Below the pieces are notes generated by a model. The model was not told the DNA's origin and made no database searches. It saw nothing but the letters and a program-made list of their open reading frames with translations. Shown here piece after piece: positions 1 through 5,781 of a stretch of 16,051 nucleotides of DNA. Numbering within the stretch: the first letter of the stretch is position 1; every line of letters starts with the position of its first letter. Position numbers and translations under genes: made by a program. This DNA is from an uncultured Clostridia bacterium (GTDB lineage Bacteria; Bacillota; Clostridia; Oscillospirales; Acutalibacteraceae): the NCBI GenBank assembly GCA_947171615.1, contig CAMVYG010000029.1, positions 1 to 16,051 on the forward strand, written 5' to 3'.

Positions 1-47
1 GCGGCAAAGGCACAAAAACGGTGTGTGAAAAAGCATTTTTCACACTA
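1..47. repeat. Dispersed hairpin repeat, copy 1 (inverted relative to 11654-11699)
   Basis: The first 47 bases are, read on the opposite strand, almost identical to 11654-11699; the one difference seen is a run of five A here against four there. The core is a perfect 10-bp stem, GTGTGAAAAA (23-32) and TTTTTCACAC (36-45), with loop GCA. Similarity stops at the TA at 46-47. The element may extend left beyond the window. It is AT-rich with no T-tract distinct from the stem, so it is not an obvious Rho-independent terminator. Its function is unknown; it resembles a REP- or MITE-type dispersed repeat. Confidence 0.8.
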
Positions 48-210
48 GAGCGTGTTTTAAAACCGGAGAAATGCCGGATTTTTCGTTCAAAACGAGGCGA
101 TTTCAAGGCGGAAACCGCAAGAAAGGCTGTCGCCTTTCGAGGATTTCCAACACAGAAAGCGGCCGTTTTAAGCAAAAAGACGATTTTTCGGAGTTTTAAA
201 ACACGCTCTA
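46..210. mobile_element. MITE-like 165-nt foldback element bounded by TA
   Basis: The ends are perfect 18-bp terminal inverted repeats: TAGAGCGTGTTTTAAAAC (46-63) and its reverse complement (193-210). Pairing continues imperfectly inward, for example shared AAAACG, TTTC and GGAAA blocks, to a central 7-bp stem GAAAGGC (121-127) / GCCTTTC (132-138) with loop TGTC. The whole element is therefore one long imperfect palindrome centred near 129. It begins and ends in TA, the target preferred by Tc1/mariner-IS630 transposons, so a non-autonomous MITE of that group is plausible. It encodes no transposase. An open frame across it is best read as fortuitous. Identification as a MITE is inference from structure alone. 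Confidence 0.65.
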
Positions 211-276
211 GCATACCGCCTATCAGAATAAATAAGGGCAAAGAATCGATGGGCGTGTCCATTCCGAGGATTTTTT

Positions 277-311
277 GGATATCTCCCCCGCCGAAGGCGG
301 GGGAGATATCC
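277..311. repeat. Perfect 16-bp stem-loop
   Basis: GGATATCTCCCCCGCC (277-292) pairs perfectly with GGCGGGGGAGATATCC (296-311) around a 3-nt GAA loop. On the minus strand the tip reads C-TTCG-G, which as RNA is the very stable UUCG tetraloop. There is a T run on the left (271-276), but none following the stem on either strand, so it is not a standard intrinsic terminator. It could be an mRNA-stabilising structure, part of a dispersed repeat, or a transposon-end hairpin. From here to the promoter at 478 I see nothing else identifiable. Confidence 0.7.
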
Positions 312-477
312 GCTTGTTTGGCACGAAGTATGTCACGACATCTTAGAAAGTGGATGCGGTATAAAATACCTGTTTAGCCACTCCTGGAATCGACCCTGCC
401 CCTTACAAATTACAAGAAAATACCCTGCTATTTTACTCCTTTTCCCCCGCAAAGTCAATTTTCAGAGGAACTTTCCC

Positions 478-506
478 TTGAAACCACGGGAAAAGCGGAG
501 TATACT
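478..506 (+). promoter_or_regulatory. Sigma-A promoter of the pentapeptide repeat gene
   Basis: TTGAAA (478-483), a 17-bp spacer and TATACT (501-506) make a near-consensus housekeeping promoter, 47 bp before the start codon at 554. An inverted repeat TTTCCC (472-477) / GGGAAA (488-493) straddles the -35 box and could be a repressor site. Confidence 0.7.
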
Positions 507-553
507 GTCTTTTATGATTTTCGCCGAGCTCACAAGAACGGAGGTTTTGCGCA

Positions 554-1138
554 ATGGATCGAAAGTACTATGAGGGACAGTCCTTTCAGGGGCTGCGGCT
601 TCAGGAAGAGGTCTTTGAGGGCTTGCAGTTTGTGGACTGCACCTTTACAGACTGCTCTCTGGACGCCTGCACCCTGCGGCACTGCGATTTTTCCGGCTGC
701 GTTTTCCTCCGGTGCCGGGCTTCAGCGCTGAAAGCGGAAACCGTGCAGATGAAATTCGGGGAATTTGAGGAATGTGTCCTCACCGGGATAAACTGGGCGC
801 TGCTCCAGCCTGCCGGGCGGTTTTCGGAGCCCATTTCCCGCATGGAGCGATGCCGCCTGAAATACAATTCCTTTTCCAACCTGAACCTGACCCGGTTTGA
901 TTTTTCCGGCTCGGAGCTGGTGGAAACCATCTTCGCGGAGTGTAAGCTTTCCGAAAGCAGTTTTCATGGCTGCGGCTTACAAAATACGGAATTTTTCAAA
1001 TGCGATCTCCGCAAAGCGGATTTCCGGGACGCTGTAGGCTACCGGATCGACGTACTGAACAATACCGTAAAAGGCGCCCGCTTTTCCCTGCCGGAAGCCA
1101 TGCGTCTTCTTGGGCCGCTGGGGGTCCAGCTGGATTAG
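554..1138 (+). CDS. Qnr-like pentapeptide repeat protein
   Basis: This 194-aa protein is built of pentapeptide repeats, which fold into a right-handed quadrilateral beta-helix. Block one covers about residues 10-75, with F or L centres every five residues (F26, F31, L36, L41, F46, F51). A non-repeat break with GINW (78-81) follows, then block two (about 100-165) and a C-terminal helix ending LLGPLGVQLD. This plan, including the Leu-rich C-terminal dimerisation helix, matches Qnr/McbG-type proteins, which mimic DNA and bind gyrase or topoisomerase IV. Such proteins can protect against quinolones or gyrase toxins, but many homologues have no proven function. Cysteines 29, 34, 39, 44, 49 and 54 form an unbroken ladder at the i-2 position. 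Start: ATG 554 with GGAGG at 540-544. It has its own promoter and seems monocistronic. Confidence 0.85.
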   Translation: MDRKYYEGQSFQGLRLQEEVFEGLQFVDCTFTDCSLDACTLRHCDFSGCVFLRCRASALKAETVQMKFGEFEECVLTGINWALLQPAGRFSEPISRMERCRLKYNSFSNLNLTRFDFSGSELVETIFAECKLSESSFHGCGLQNTEFFKCDLRKADFRDAVGYRIDVLNNTVKGARFSLPEAMRLLGPLGVQLD

Positions 1139-1275
1139 AACTTATTCGGGGAAAAATTCGGCCCTTTCTTTATCTTCAAGCAAATTCAAAAAACAGCGCC
1201 GCGCTTATATGCCGGAAACGAGAAGGCAAGTTCGGTTTAGACAACTGAAAATCTGTATTTAGCACTCACCTGAAC

Positions 1276-1386
1276 GTAGGGATCGGCCTCCGAACAGAGG
1301 CCGTCCTTTGGACGCTCCGCAGGTTTTACACAGAATTTGCGGCCCGCTGAGACCAGCCGACTGATAAATCAGTCGACGAACCCTAC
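1276..1386 (+). other. Structured segment upstream of the DUF4180 gene (leader RNA or dispersed repeat)
   Basis: The ends GTAGGG (1276-1281) and CCCTAC (1381-1386) can pair and enclose three hairpins: CGGCCTC/GAGGCCG (1284-1290/1297-1303), CCGCA/TGCGG (1317-1321/1338-1342), and a perfect 8-bp CGACTGAT/ATCAGTCG (1358-1365/1368-1375). This is a multi-branch fold in the 301-bp gap between the pentapeptide gene and the DUF4180 gene. I do not recognise a known riboswitch class. The complementary termini also fit a mobile non-coding repeat. I see no convincing promoter for the DUF4180 gene in the gap. Confidence 0.45.
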
Positions 1387-1439
1387 AGAATGGTATTTTT
1401 ATTGAATGGTAAATGATAAATCATGGAGGACAAAGAAAT

Positions 1440-1802
1440 ATGAAAATGAAAAAGATCGAAAAAAATCATGTAGTTTGCGCTGTTGTTCAAAGCAGCGATG
1501 TAGTAATAACCGGTACTCAGTCAGCACTGGATCTCCTGATGACGGCAAACTATGAAATTGGAACGAAAAATATCATCATTGATAAAAACCTGATTGCGGA
1601 GAAATTTTTTATCCTCAGCACCGGATTCGCGGGAGAAATTTTGCAAAAGTACATCAATTACGGCGGCCGAATTGCCATATTTGGCGATTACTCGCACTAT
1701 ACCAGCAAACCGCTGCACGACTTCATCTACGAAAGCAATCAGGGAAAAGACGTATTCTTTGCTGCGACAGAGGATGAGGCGCTGGATATGCTGACTCACT
1801 AA
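1440..1802 (+). CDS. DUF4180 domain protein
   Basis: This is a 120-aa soluble protein with no signal peptide. The pattern matches DUF4180: a beta-strand start, the SALDLL segment (28-33), IAEKFF (52-57), AGEILQKYINY (64-74), then IAIFGDYS (78-85) followed by YTSKPLHDFIYESN and a C-terminal FFAATEDEALDML. The length fits the family. DUF4180 has no established biochemical role; the alternating strand-helix pattern resembles STAS/SpoIIAA-like folds, which is only a guess. The start at 1440 has GGAGG at 1425-1429; an ATG at 1413 lies upstream of that site and is less likely. The gene is visibly more AT-rich than the flanking pentapeptide and lacZ genes, which hints at separate acquisition. A terminator follows directly. 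Confidence 0.8.
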   Translation: MKMKKIEKNHVVCAVVQSSDVVITGTQSALDLLMTANYEIGTKNIIIDKNLIAEKFFILSTGFAGEILQKYINYGGRIAIFGDYSHYTSKPLHDFIYESNQGKDVFFAATEDEALDMLTH

Positions 1803-1823
1803 ATTTAATATGCCGAAAAATTT

Positions 1824-1860
1824 GACCTCTTACCCTGTGGCAAGAGGTCATTTTTGTCTT
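1824..1860 (+). terminator. Intrinsic terminator of the DUF4180 gene
   Basis: GACCTCTT (1824-1831) pairs with AAGAGGTC (1842-1849) around a 10-nt loop, followed by ATTTTTGTCTT. It lies 21 bp after the stop codon. Confidence 0.85.
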
Positions 1861-1981
1861 CTGTGTATTGCTCCGGTTTTCTTTTTTGTTACTCGTTTAG
1901 CAAGAACAGTTTAAAAAACAGGTTTTCCCAACGTGATTTTGCAGTTTTCAGGAAAAAATTTCAGTTTCTTCCAAAAAAGCC

Positions 1982-2012
1982 TTGACTTAAAGCTTGCTTT
2001 AACCTGTAGGAT
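1982..2012 (+). promoter_or_regulatory. MerR-type promoter/operator
   Basis: TTGACT (1982-1987) and TAGGAT (2007-2012) are separated by 19 bp rather than 17. A perfect dyad TTAAAGC-TT-GCTTTAA (1987-2002) sits between them. An over-long spacer with a central dyad is the hallmark of promoters activated by MerR-family regulators, which untwist the DNA. No merR gene lies in the window. The first gene downstream is the winged-helix regulator at 2126, after a structured leader: ATACCG/CGGTAT (2026-2031/2057-2062) around GCCT-GA-AGGC (2042-2051). The stretch 1861-1981 shows nothing identifiable. Confidence 0.65.
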
Positions 2013-2083
2013 AGGAATTAAGGCAATACCGCATAATTCACGCCTGAAGGCTTGATCGGTATGGTCTTAAAGAAAAACAAGAG

Positions 2084-2107
2084 ATTCGGCAGGCCGAATT
2101 TATTTTT
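2084..2107 (+). terminator. Weak attenuator-like hairpin before the winged-helix gene
   Basis: ATTCGG (2084-2089), loop CAGG and CCGAAT (2094-2099) are followed by TTATTTTT. The stem is short (6 bp), but its place between the MerR-type promoter and the start codon suggests it could attenuate readthrough. It ends just before the AGGGAG ribosome site (2108-2113). Confidence 0.45.
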
Positions 2108-2125
2108 AGGGAGTGGCGATACATT

Positions 2126-2455
2126 ATGGCAAAATTTTATTTAGAGGGCGTTTTGATTTCCTGTACGGAACAGCAGCTTACCGTCAACGGGCAGCCGCTT
2201 TCCTCTTCTTCCATGGAGCGAAAGCTGCTGCGGTTTTTCCTGACGCACCCCAATACCGCTTTATCCAGAGAGCTTCTGCTTCGGGAGGTATGGGGATATG
2301 AGACGGCAGGAGTGACCCGCACGGTAGACACCCATGTGAAAAGCCTGCGGGCCCGTCTGGGCAACCTGGGAAAGCAGATTTCCACTGTACGGGGCGTGGG
2401 CTACCGGTTGGACTCCCCTGAGGATCAGCCGGAATGCTGCCCCAGGGCATCGTAA
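2126..2455 (+). CDS. Stand-alone OmpR-type winged-helix DNA-binding protein
   Basis: The 109 residues form essentially one OmpR/PhoB C-terminal effector domain: beta strands (3-22), the helix around MERKLLRFFLTHP (30-42), SRELLLREVWG (47-57), the recognition helix RTVDTHVKSLRARLG (65-79) and the wing strand STVRGVGYRL (86-95). The domain is complete, but the usual N-terminal phospho-receiver (about 120 aa) is missing and cannot be found in the sequence upstream. It is therefore either an autonomous regulator or a relic of a response regulator. It has its own start (ATG 2126, AGGGAG at 2108-2113, spacing 12) and follows a MerR-type promoter and an attenuator-like hairpin. No histidine kinase lies nearby. 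Its targets are unknown. Confidence 0.8.
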   Translation: MAKFYLEGVLISCTEQQLTVNGQPLSSSSMERKLLRFFLTHPNTALSRELLLREVWGYETAGVTRTVDTHVKSLRARLGNLGKQISTVRGVGYRLDSPEDQPECCPRAS

Positions 2456-2490
2456 TGCAGTCGTCAGTCAGCAGTTATTCGTTGCTAGAA

Positions 2491-2527
2491 AAAGGACGTT
2501 CAGGCGTACTGCACCTGAACGTCCTTT
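2491..2527 (-). terminator. Terminator of lacZ, shared by convergent genes
   Basis: AAAGGACGTTCAGG (2491-2504) pairs perfectly over 14 bp with CCTGAACGTCCTTT (2514-2527), with a 9-nt loop. On the minus strand the stem runs into a T-tract, so it chiefly serves lacZ, 15 bp after its stop. On the plus strand it can also stop the winged-helix gene, less efficiently. Confidence 0.85.
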
Positions 2528-2542
2528 CTGATCACGATAAAT

Positions 2543-5500
2543 TTATTCCGGAAGCAAGGTCAGGCGGAAGGTAAATTCCTCTTCCTCCAAACGGTATTGA
2601 GGCAGCAGCTCCGGGCCGCAGCTGTTGGAGCCCACCCCGCTCATCTTGTAATCCAGGCAGAATACGGTATCCCCGCATTTTGTAAGCTCGTGGGCGTGCT
2701 TCTTCTCCCGCAGCTCCTCCTGGGTATATTCGGAAACATTGAAGGAGAAGGGCGTTTCAGAAGCCGCTGTCAGAGCATACGCGCCGTCTGTGACCACCGC
2801 GTACCGGCAGCCTGTGTGGGAGGAATTTTCCTGGGGCTTCAGATAGTTTTCAAACATGGCCGATACCGACTGTGCATAGATCCCCAGCCGGGAAGCCCGA
2901 TGCTTATCCAGATAGCTTTCATAGGGGCCGTAGCCGAAATATTCCACCGAATCAAAGGCTTTCGGCAGGAACAGGCGCAGGCCAAACCGGGGCAGGAAGG
3001 GGAAACGGGTATCCCGGCGGCAGGAAGCGGAAAGGTCGATCCTGCCCTGGGCGTCAATGGTCCAGACCGCCTCGATCTCCAGGAACCTGGCAATAGAAAG
3101 GGCCGCGATCCCCAGCCGGCAGGTGATCACCGCGCCGCCGGAGGCTCCGGCGGAAGCCTCCGCCTCATACACCCGCACGGTATGGCGGTCATAGCCGGCC
3201 TGTACCCAGGCCGCATTGATATACTGGTCGTTATCCGTGGGAGCCCGGTAAATATTCCACTCCATGGGCCTTGTGAGCAGATTTCTGTTGTGGAAGCACA
3301 TTTCAGAAAAGACGGCGGTGCGGGTATCAAACACATAGCGGAAATCCTTGCCTGACACGACAAGGTACCGGGTCCCCTCCTCAATTTCCACACTGCCTTC
3401 AGCGGGGGCATCCAGGAAGAAGGGCTCTTCACTGAGGATCAGCTCGTCAAAGCCCAGGGGATATCCGGCTTCAAAGAAATCTCCGTCCTCCTTGGCGGCA
3501 TAGGAGAGCACCAGGGTACAGACGCCGCCCTCCGGCAGCTCCGGCAGGGTGATCTCCGCTTCCCCGTGAGGAGGCAGATGAGGCAGCTCTAAAACGCCGC
3601 CGTACAGGGTCTCCCCATCCTGGGCGATCTCATAGGAAGCCGTCAAATAATTCTCAGCATCGGTAAAATCCAGATAGTTATGGAAGCGGAACACTCCGGG
3701 CTTTCCGGGAACCGCTTCCGCCCGCAGGGGACGGATCACATTTTTGAATTCCAGAAGGCCCGTATGGGGGGTGCGGTCAGGATAAACCAGACCGTCCATG
3801 CAGAAATTCCCGTCATTGGGGAAGTCCCCGAAATCCCCGCCGTACCGGTAAATGGGCCGGTTGTCCGGCGTGACGCCGCCATACACCGAATGGTCGCACC
3901 ATTCCCACACAAAGCCGCCGCAGAAGCCGGGATACTTCATAATGAGCTGCTGATAATCCTCCGCATCTCCCGGGCCGTTGCCCATGGCATGGCTGTACTC
4001 GCACTGAATGAAGGGCAGCTTATAGTCTGGCAGGAAGGGGGTGATATCCTGGTCGCTGTAGTCATCCTTATGAGATTCTTCGCTAAAATACTTTTCAATG
4101 TAGGAAAGGGAGGCATACATTCTGCTGAACAGATCCAGCATGGTGAAATCCGGCCTGCGGTCATGATGATAGGGCATGAAGTTCTCATAGTGCAGCAGGC
4201 GGGAGGGATCGTATTCCTTGACCCAGCGCCCGGCGTTTTCAAAATTCTCTCCCCAGCCGCTTTCATTTCCCAAGGACCAGATCACAGCGGCGGCATTGTT
4301 TTTGTCCCGGATCACGCTGCGCTGCACCCGGTCCAGAATAGCTTCCCGGAACTGGGGATCGTCCGCCGCGTCCGGGTAATTTTCCATGCTGTACTTTCCC
4401 AGCTTGGTGGCGTGGCCGTGGGATTCGATATCCGCCTCTGCCACCACATAGAAGCCGTATTCCGAGCACATCTGCAAAAACCAGGGCGCGTTGGGATAGT
4501 GGCTGGTGCGAATGGAGTTGATATTGTGGCGCTTCATCAGGGCAAGGTCTCTGAGGGCCTGTTCCCGGCTGATGGTATAGCCTGTGACGGGGTCGCTGTC
4601 GTGGCGGTTGACGCCCCGGAATTTAATGGGCGTGCCGTTTAAGAGCACCACGCCGTCCCGCACCTCAATTTTCCGCAGGCCGATTTCCTGGGAAATACAT
4701 TCCTCCCCGGTATCCAGAACCAGCGTGTACTGAGCGGGATGCTCCGCATTCCAAAGCTCCGGGCGCTCTACAGAGAAGCAAAGCTCCTTCTCCGAAGGCT
4801 CCGCCTCTGCGATCAGTTCTCCCGCCGGGCTATACAGTGCGCCGGAGACGGTGCAGTCTCCTTCTGTTTCCAGCTCTACCTGAAGCTCGGCACAGGAAAA
4901 GTCCTCGGAAAAGCTTTCCTTTACAAAATAATCCCGCAGGAAGGAATGGGGCCGGGCAATGAGAGAAACGTCCCTGAAAATGCCGCTCATTCTAAGCTTA
5001 TCCTGATCCTCCAGATAGGTGCCGTCGCACCACTGGAGCACCAGCACGGCCAGGGTGTTGTCCCCCTCCTGCAAAAGCTCGGTGATCTCGAACTCCGAGG
5101 TGCTGTGGGAAACCTGGCTGTACCCGGCAAACTCGCCGTTGACCCAGAGGTACAGGCAGGAATCTACCCCTTCAAAACTTAAAAACCACCTGCCGCCTTC
5201 CCCGGCGGAAAGGCTGCCCTCCTCCAGATCAAAATGGCGGACATACAGGCCGCAGGGGTTTTCCTCCGGCACATAGGGAGGGTCGCAGGGAATGGCGTAA
5301 TTTACATTGGTGTACTGGTGCCTTCCATAGCCGTGGTTCTGCCAGCAGGAGGGAACGGGAATCATATCCATTTCCTCCTCGTCAAAAAAGACGCCCTCCT
5401 CCGGGTCTACCGCGTCCTCATAGCTTTCAAAATAGCGGAAGCTCCAGTCTCCGTTCAGGGAGAACACCCGGGAGGATACCCCCTCCTCCGCTTCCTCAGC

Positions 5501-5593
5501 GTCTGCGAAGGGAATATAGTAGCTTCTGTTGGGAGCCGTCCCCACATGAAGAACATGGGGGTCTTCGTGGAAATACCGGTCATGCTTTTTCAT
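2543..5593 (-). CDS. lacZ: Beta-galactosidase, glycoside hydrolase family 2
   Basis: This is a 1016-aa cytoplasmic enzyme without a signal peptide, close in length to E. coli LacZ (about 1023 aa). It hydrolyses terminal beta-D-galactosides such as lactose. Domain order fits GH2: jelly-roll sugar-binding domain (about 40-215), Ig-like domain (about 217-307), TIM barrel (about 310-620), and a C-terminal beta-galactosidase small-chain domain (about 745-1014). The family signature runs over 359-388 (NSIRTSHYP then FYVVAEAD). The acid/base Glu is E444 in WSLGNESGWG and the nucleophile is E532 in QCEYSHAMGNG. The start codon (5593-5591) is preceded on the minus strand by AGGAAAGGA. No permease or galactose genes adjoin it, so uptake must be encoded elsewhere. 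It is divergent from the glycosyltransferase fusion. Confidence 0.96.
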   Translation of the reverse strand: MKKHDRYFHEDPHVLHVGTAPNRSYYIPFADAEEAEEGVSSRVFSLNGDWSFRYFESYEDAVDPEEGVFFDEEEMDMIPVPSCWQNHGYGRHQYTNVNYAIPCDPPYVPEENPCGLYVRHFDLEEGSLSAGEGGRWFLSFEGVDSCLYLWVNGEFAGYSQVSHSTSEFEITELLQEGDNTLAVLVLQWCDGTYLEDQDKLRMSGIFRDVSLIARPHSFLRDYFVKESFSEDFSCAELQVELETEGDCTVSGALYSPAGELIAEAEPSEKELCFSVERPELWNAEHPAQYTLVLDTGEECISQEIGLRKIEVRDGVVLLNGTPIKFRGVNRHDSDPVTGYTISREQALRDLALMKRHNINSIRTSHYPNAPWFLQMCSEYGFYVVAEADIESHGHATKLGKYSMENYPDAADDPQFREAILDRVQRSVIRDKNNAAAVIWSLGNESGWGENFENAGRWVKEYDPSRLLHYENFMPYHHDRRPDFTMLDLFSRMYASLSYIEKYFSEESHKDDYSDQDITPFLPDYKLPFIQCEYSHAMGNGPGDAEDYQQLIMKYPGFCGGFVWEWCDHSVYGGVTPDNRPIYRYGGDFGDFPNDGNFCMDGLVYPDRTPHTGLLEFKNVIRPLRAEAVPGKPGVFRFHNYLDFTDAENYLTASYEIAQDGETLYGGVLELPHLPPHGEAEITLPELPEGGVCTLVLSYAAKEDGDFFEAGYPLGFDELILSEEPFFLDAPAEGSVEIEEGTRYLVVSGKDFRYVFDTRTAVFSEMCFHNRNLLTRPMEWNIYRAPTDNDQYINAAWVQAGYDRHTVRVYEAEASAGASGGAVITCRLGIAALSIARFLEIEAVWTIDAQGRIDLSASCRRDTRFPFLPRFGLRLFLPKAFDSVEYFGYGPYESYLDKHRASRLGIYAQSVSAMFENYLKPQENSSHTGCRYAVVTDGAYALTAASETPFSFNVSEYTQEELREKKHAHELTKCGDTVFCLDYKMSGVGSNSCGPELLPQYRLEEEEFTFRLTLLPE

Positions 5594-5594
5594 A

Positions 5595-5711
5595 CTGCCG
5601 TTTCCTTTCCTGTAGCCAGATGAATTGACTTTTTCCCTGGAAAAAGGTACACTTTACTGAGTATCTTTTTCCACTTCCGATCACTGCTTTAAGCTTACTC
5701 TGAAACGGCAG
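5595..5711. promoter_or_regulatory. Separated 10-bp inverted repeat flanking the divergent promoters
   Basis: CTGCCGTTTC (5595-5604) and GAAACGGCAG (5702-5711) are perfect reverse complements, 97 bp apart. One lies between the -35 and -10 boxes proposed for lacZ; the other abuts the lacZ start codon. The pair brackets both divergent promoters, as expected for two operator half-sites bound by one regulator. No regulator gene of the LacI or AraC type is present nearby. Confidence 0.4.
5625..5653 (+). promoter_or_regulatory. Candidate promoter of the glycosyltransferase fusion gene
   Basis: TTGACT (5625-5630), a 17-bp spacer and TACACT (5648-5653) make a good sigma-A promoter, leaving a leader of about 120 nt before the TTG start at 5782. 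An 8-bp dyad CTTTTTCC-CT-GGAAAAAG (5629-5646) fills the spacer and overlaps the -35 box, a likely regulator site. Confidence 0.55.
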
Positions 5712-5720
5712 AATAGTCAA
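5692..5720 (-). promoter_or_regulatory. Candidate lacZ promoter
   Basis: On the minus strand TTGACT (5720-5715), a 17-bp spacer and TAAGCT (5697-5692) form a plausible sigma-A promoter about 100 bp upstream of lacZ. The spacer contains CTGCCGTTTC, which recurs in inverted orientation at 5595-5604 over the lacZ ribosome site. Confidence 0.5.
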
Positions 5721-5781
5721 TCGGATTTTTAAAAAATTTCCCGGCTCCGGCCGGATCGCATAGAAGAAGGAGGGAGCGGCC

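Noticed and set aside
277..311. Considered as an intrinsic terminator
   Set aside because: The T run precedes the stem on the plus strand, giving A residues after the stem on the minus strand; neither strand has the needed T-tract.
21..377. Open frame of 118 codons at the left end
   Set aside because: It runs through the hairpin repeat, the MITE-like palindrome and the 277-311 stem, has no ribosome site, and its protein is basic and featureless; fortuitous.
3680..4642. 320-codon plus-strand frame opposite lacZ
   Set aside because: It is the antisense shadow of a well-supported GH2 enzyme, with no ribosome site or recognisable domain.
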